A stretch of DNA of 6,131 bases from Bryobacterales bacterium (GTDB lineage Bacteria; Cyanobacteriota; Vampirovibrionia; Obscuribacterales; Obscuribacteraceae). The translations under genes and the position numbers were made by a program. Below the pieces are notes generated by a model. The model did no database searches, was not told the origin of the DNA, and saw only the letters and a list, made by a program, of their open reading frames with translations. Positions 5,447 to 6,131 of this stretch are shown here, in pieces. The stretch lies in NCBI GenBank assembly GCA_903970295.1, contig CAJCHQ010000126.1, positions 1 through 6,131 of the forward strand, in the 5' to 3' direction. Within the stretch, counting starts at the first letter, position 1. Every line of letters starts with the position of its first letter.

Positions 5447-6131
5447 TCAATGACCGAACGATGATGGAGAAACGTCCGCCTGACTTTCGTATGCCGTCAT
5501 TCTCGGACGCATCATTTGTTCGAATTCTCCGCTGCGCATTTGATTGAGGATCGCTGCAGTTTTTAGCATGTGCACGGCGACCTTTTGTGCACGCGGGTGT
5601 TTCCCAACGAGCAATTGTTTGAGCGGCATCACTGCTGACACGGCTTGCGGAACTGAGAACTCGGAGACAAAGACCTTCATTCCCTTAGCCGCCGAGCGTT
5701 CGTTGATTGAGCGATGACCAATCAGTTCAGCGGGATTGATTTGCTGGAAGTTCTCGACTGAATCGTTGGTGATTGTAGCGTGCATGCCGGGGCTGAGTAC
5801 TAGCTCATGACTGCCCGATTTGACGATTACCGATCTGAGATGCGCATCGTCCAGGTTGAAAACAGTCAATCCGTGGCGGAAAGACATTATGAAGACGACC
5901 GACTTGGCTGACATCTTCACTTCACCAAACGGGGTGACGACGATCGTGTCACGCGTCGGCGCAAACACGACCGAGCCTCTGTTCAGGCTGATGACCTTGG
6001 TACCGCCGGCGGTGCGAGCAACGCCTCCGGCCAAGGGCACCCCTGGTTTAACTGTCATTGTCGTCATTGGTAGAGAAGCATCCTGGTCGACCTCTTCCAT
6101 TTCTAGCACACTAGATACAGCTGGGTGCGCG
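5447..6131 (-). CDS. FecR-domain-like protein, C-terminal 227 residues (5' end beyond window)
   Basis: The frame is open from the right edge to TGA at 5449-5447. A GTG at 6109 could start it, but it has no ribosome binding site and the frame continues upstream, so the gene is called partial. Counting from the edge, residues about 44-120 alternate short beta strands in a FecR-like pattern (GTKVISLNRGSVVFAP, TIVVTPFGEV, LTVFNLDD, ELVLSPGMHATIT). Residues about 150-210 look helical and basic (MPLKQLLVGKHPRAQKVAVH), and the tail is polar. FecR-like domains occur in periplasmic or surface proteins; a true FecR role with a sigma factor and TonB receptor cannot be judged here. It may be the end of a large surface protein like the adhesin, on the same strand, but that is inference. 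A second TAA directly follows the TGA. Confidence 0.7.
   Translation of the reverse strand, partial: AHPAVSSVLEMEEVDQDASLPMTTMTVKPGVPLAGGVARTAGGTKVISLNRGSVVFAPTRDTIVVTPFGEVKMSAKSVVFIMSFRHGLTVFNLDDAHLRSVIVKSGSHELVLSPGMHATITNDSVENFQQINPAELIGHRSINERSAAKGMKVFVSEFSVPQAVSAVMPLKQLLVGKHPRAQKVAVHMLKTAAILNQMRSGEFEQMMRPRMTAYESQADVSPSSFGH

Overview
The window looks like bacterial accessory chromosome coding for cell-surface proteins. It holds two large secreted or surface-type genes on the minus strand, both cut by the window edges. Between them, facing the other way, is one complete cytoplasmic methyltransferase gene. Strong Shine-Dalgarno sequences, a rho-independent terminator and no introns show it is bacterial. 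A giant Gly/Asn/Thr-rich beta-repeat adhesin, a FecR-like surface protein and a methyltransferase with a regulatory domain remind me of environmental lineages such as Candidatus Obscuribacterales (Melainabacteria/Vampirovibrionia). This assignment is from memory of gene style and is weak; planctomycete, cyanobacterial or proteobacterial origins are not excluded.

Layout. Positions 1-2479 (minus) encode the first 826 residues of a repetitive secreted adhesin-like protein: signal peptide, Thr/Ser/His-rich linker, a small structured domain, then a long parallel-beta-helix-like repeat region that runs off the left edge. Positions 2480-3124 have no convincing gene. They hold the adhesin leader and two identical 12-bp perfect palindromes (CAGACCGGTCTG) 76 bp apart, which look like TetR-type operators. 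Positions 3125-3651 hold two doubtful small plus-strand ORFs, the first containing three tandem 42-bp repeats. Positions 3652-5241 (plus) encode a complete 529-residue SAM-dependent methyltransferase of the MethyTransf_Reg type, the group that includes the Rickettsia protein-lysine methyltransferases PKMT1/PKMT2. A strong terminator follows at 5308-5338. Positions 5447-6131 (minus) are the C-terminal 227 residues of a FecR-domain-like protein whose start lies beyond the right edge.

How they may work together. Rickettsia PKMTs methylate lysines of OmpB, a large autotransporter surface protein. A PKMT-like enzyme sitting between two large surface-protein genes suggests that surface proteins may be modified here too. 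This is inference from context. The visible part of the adhesin has only nine lysines, so the true substrate is open. The paired palindromes upstream of the methyltransferase-side transcript suggest ligand-controlled repression by a regulator not encoded in the window.
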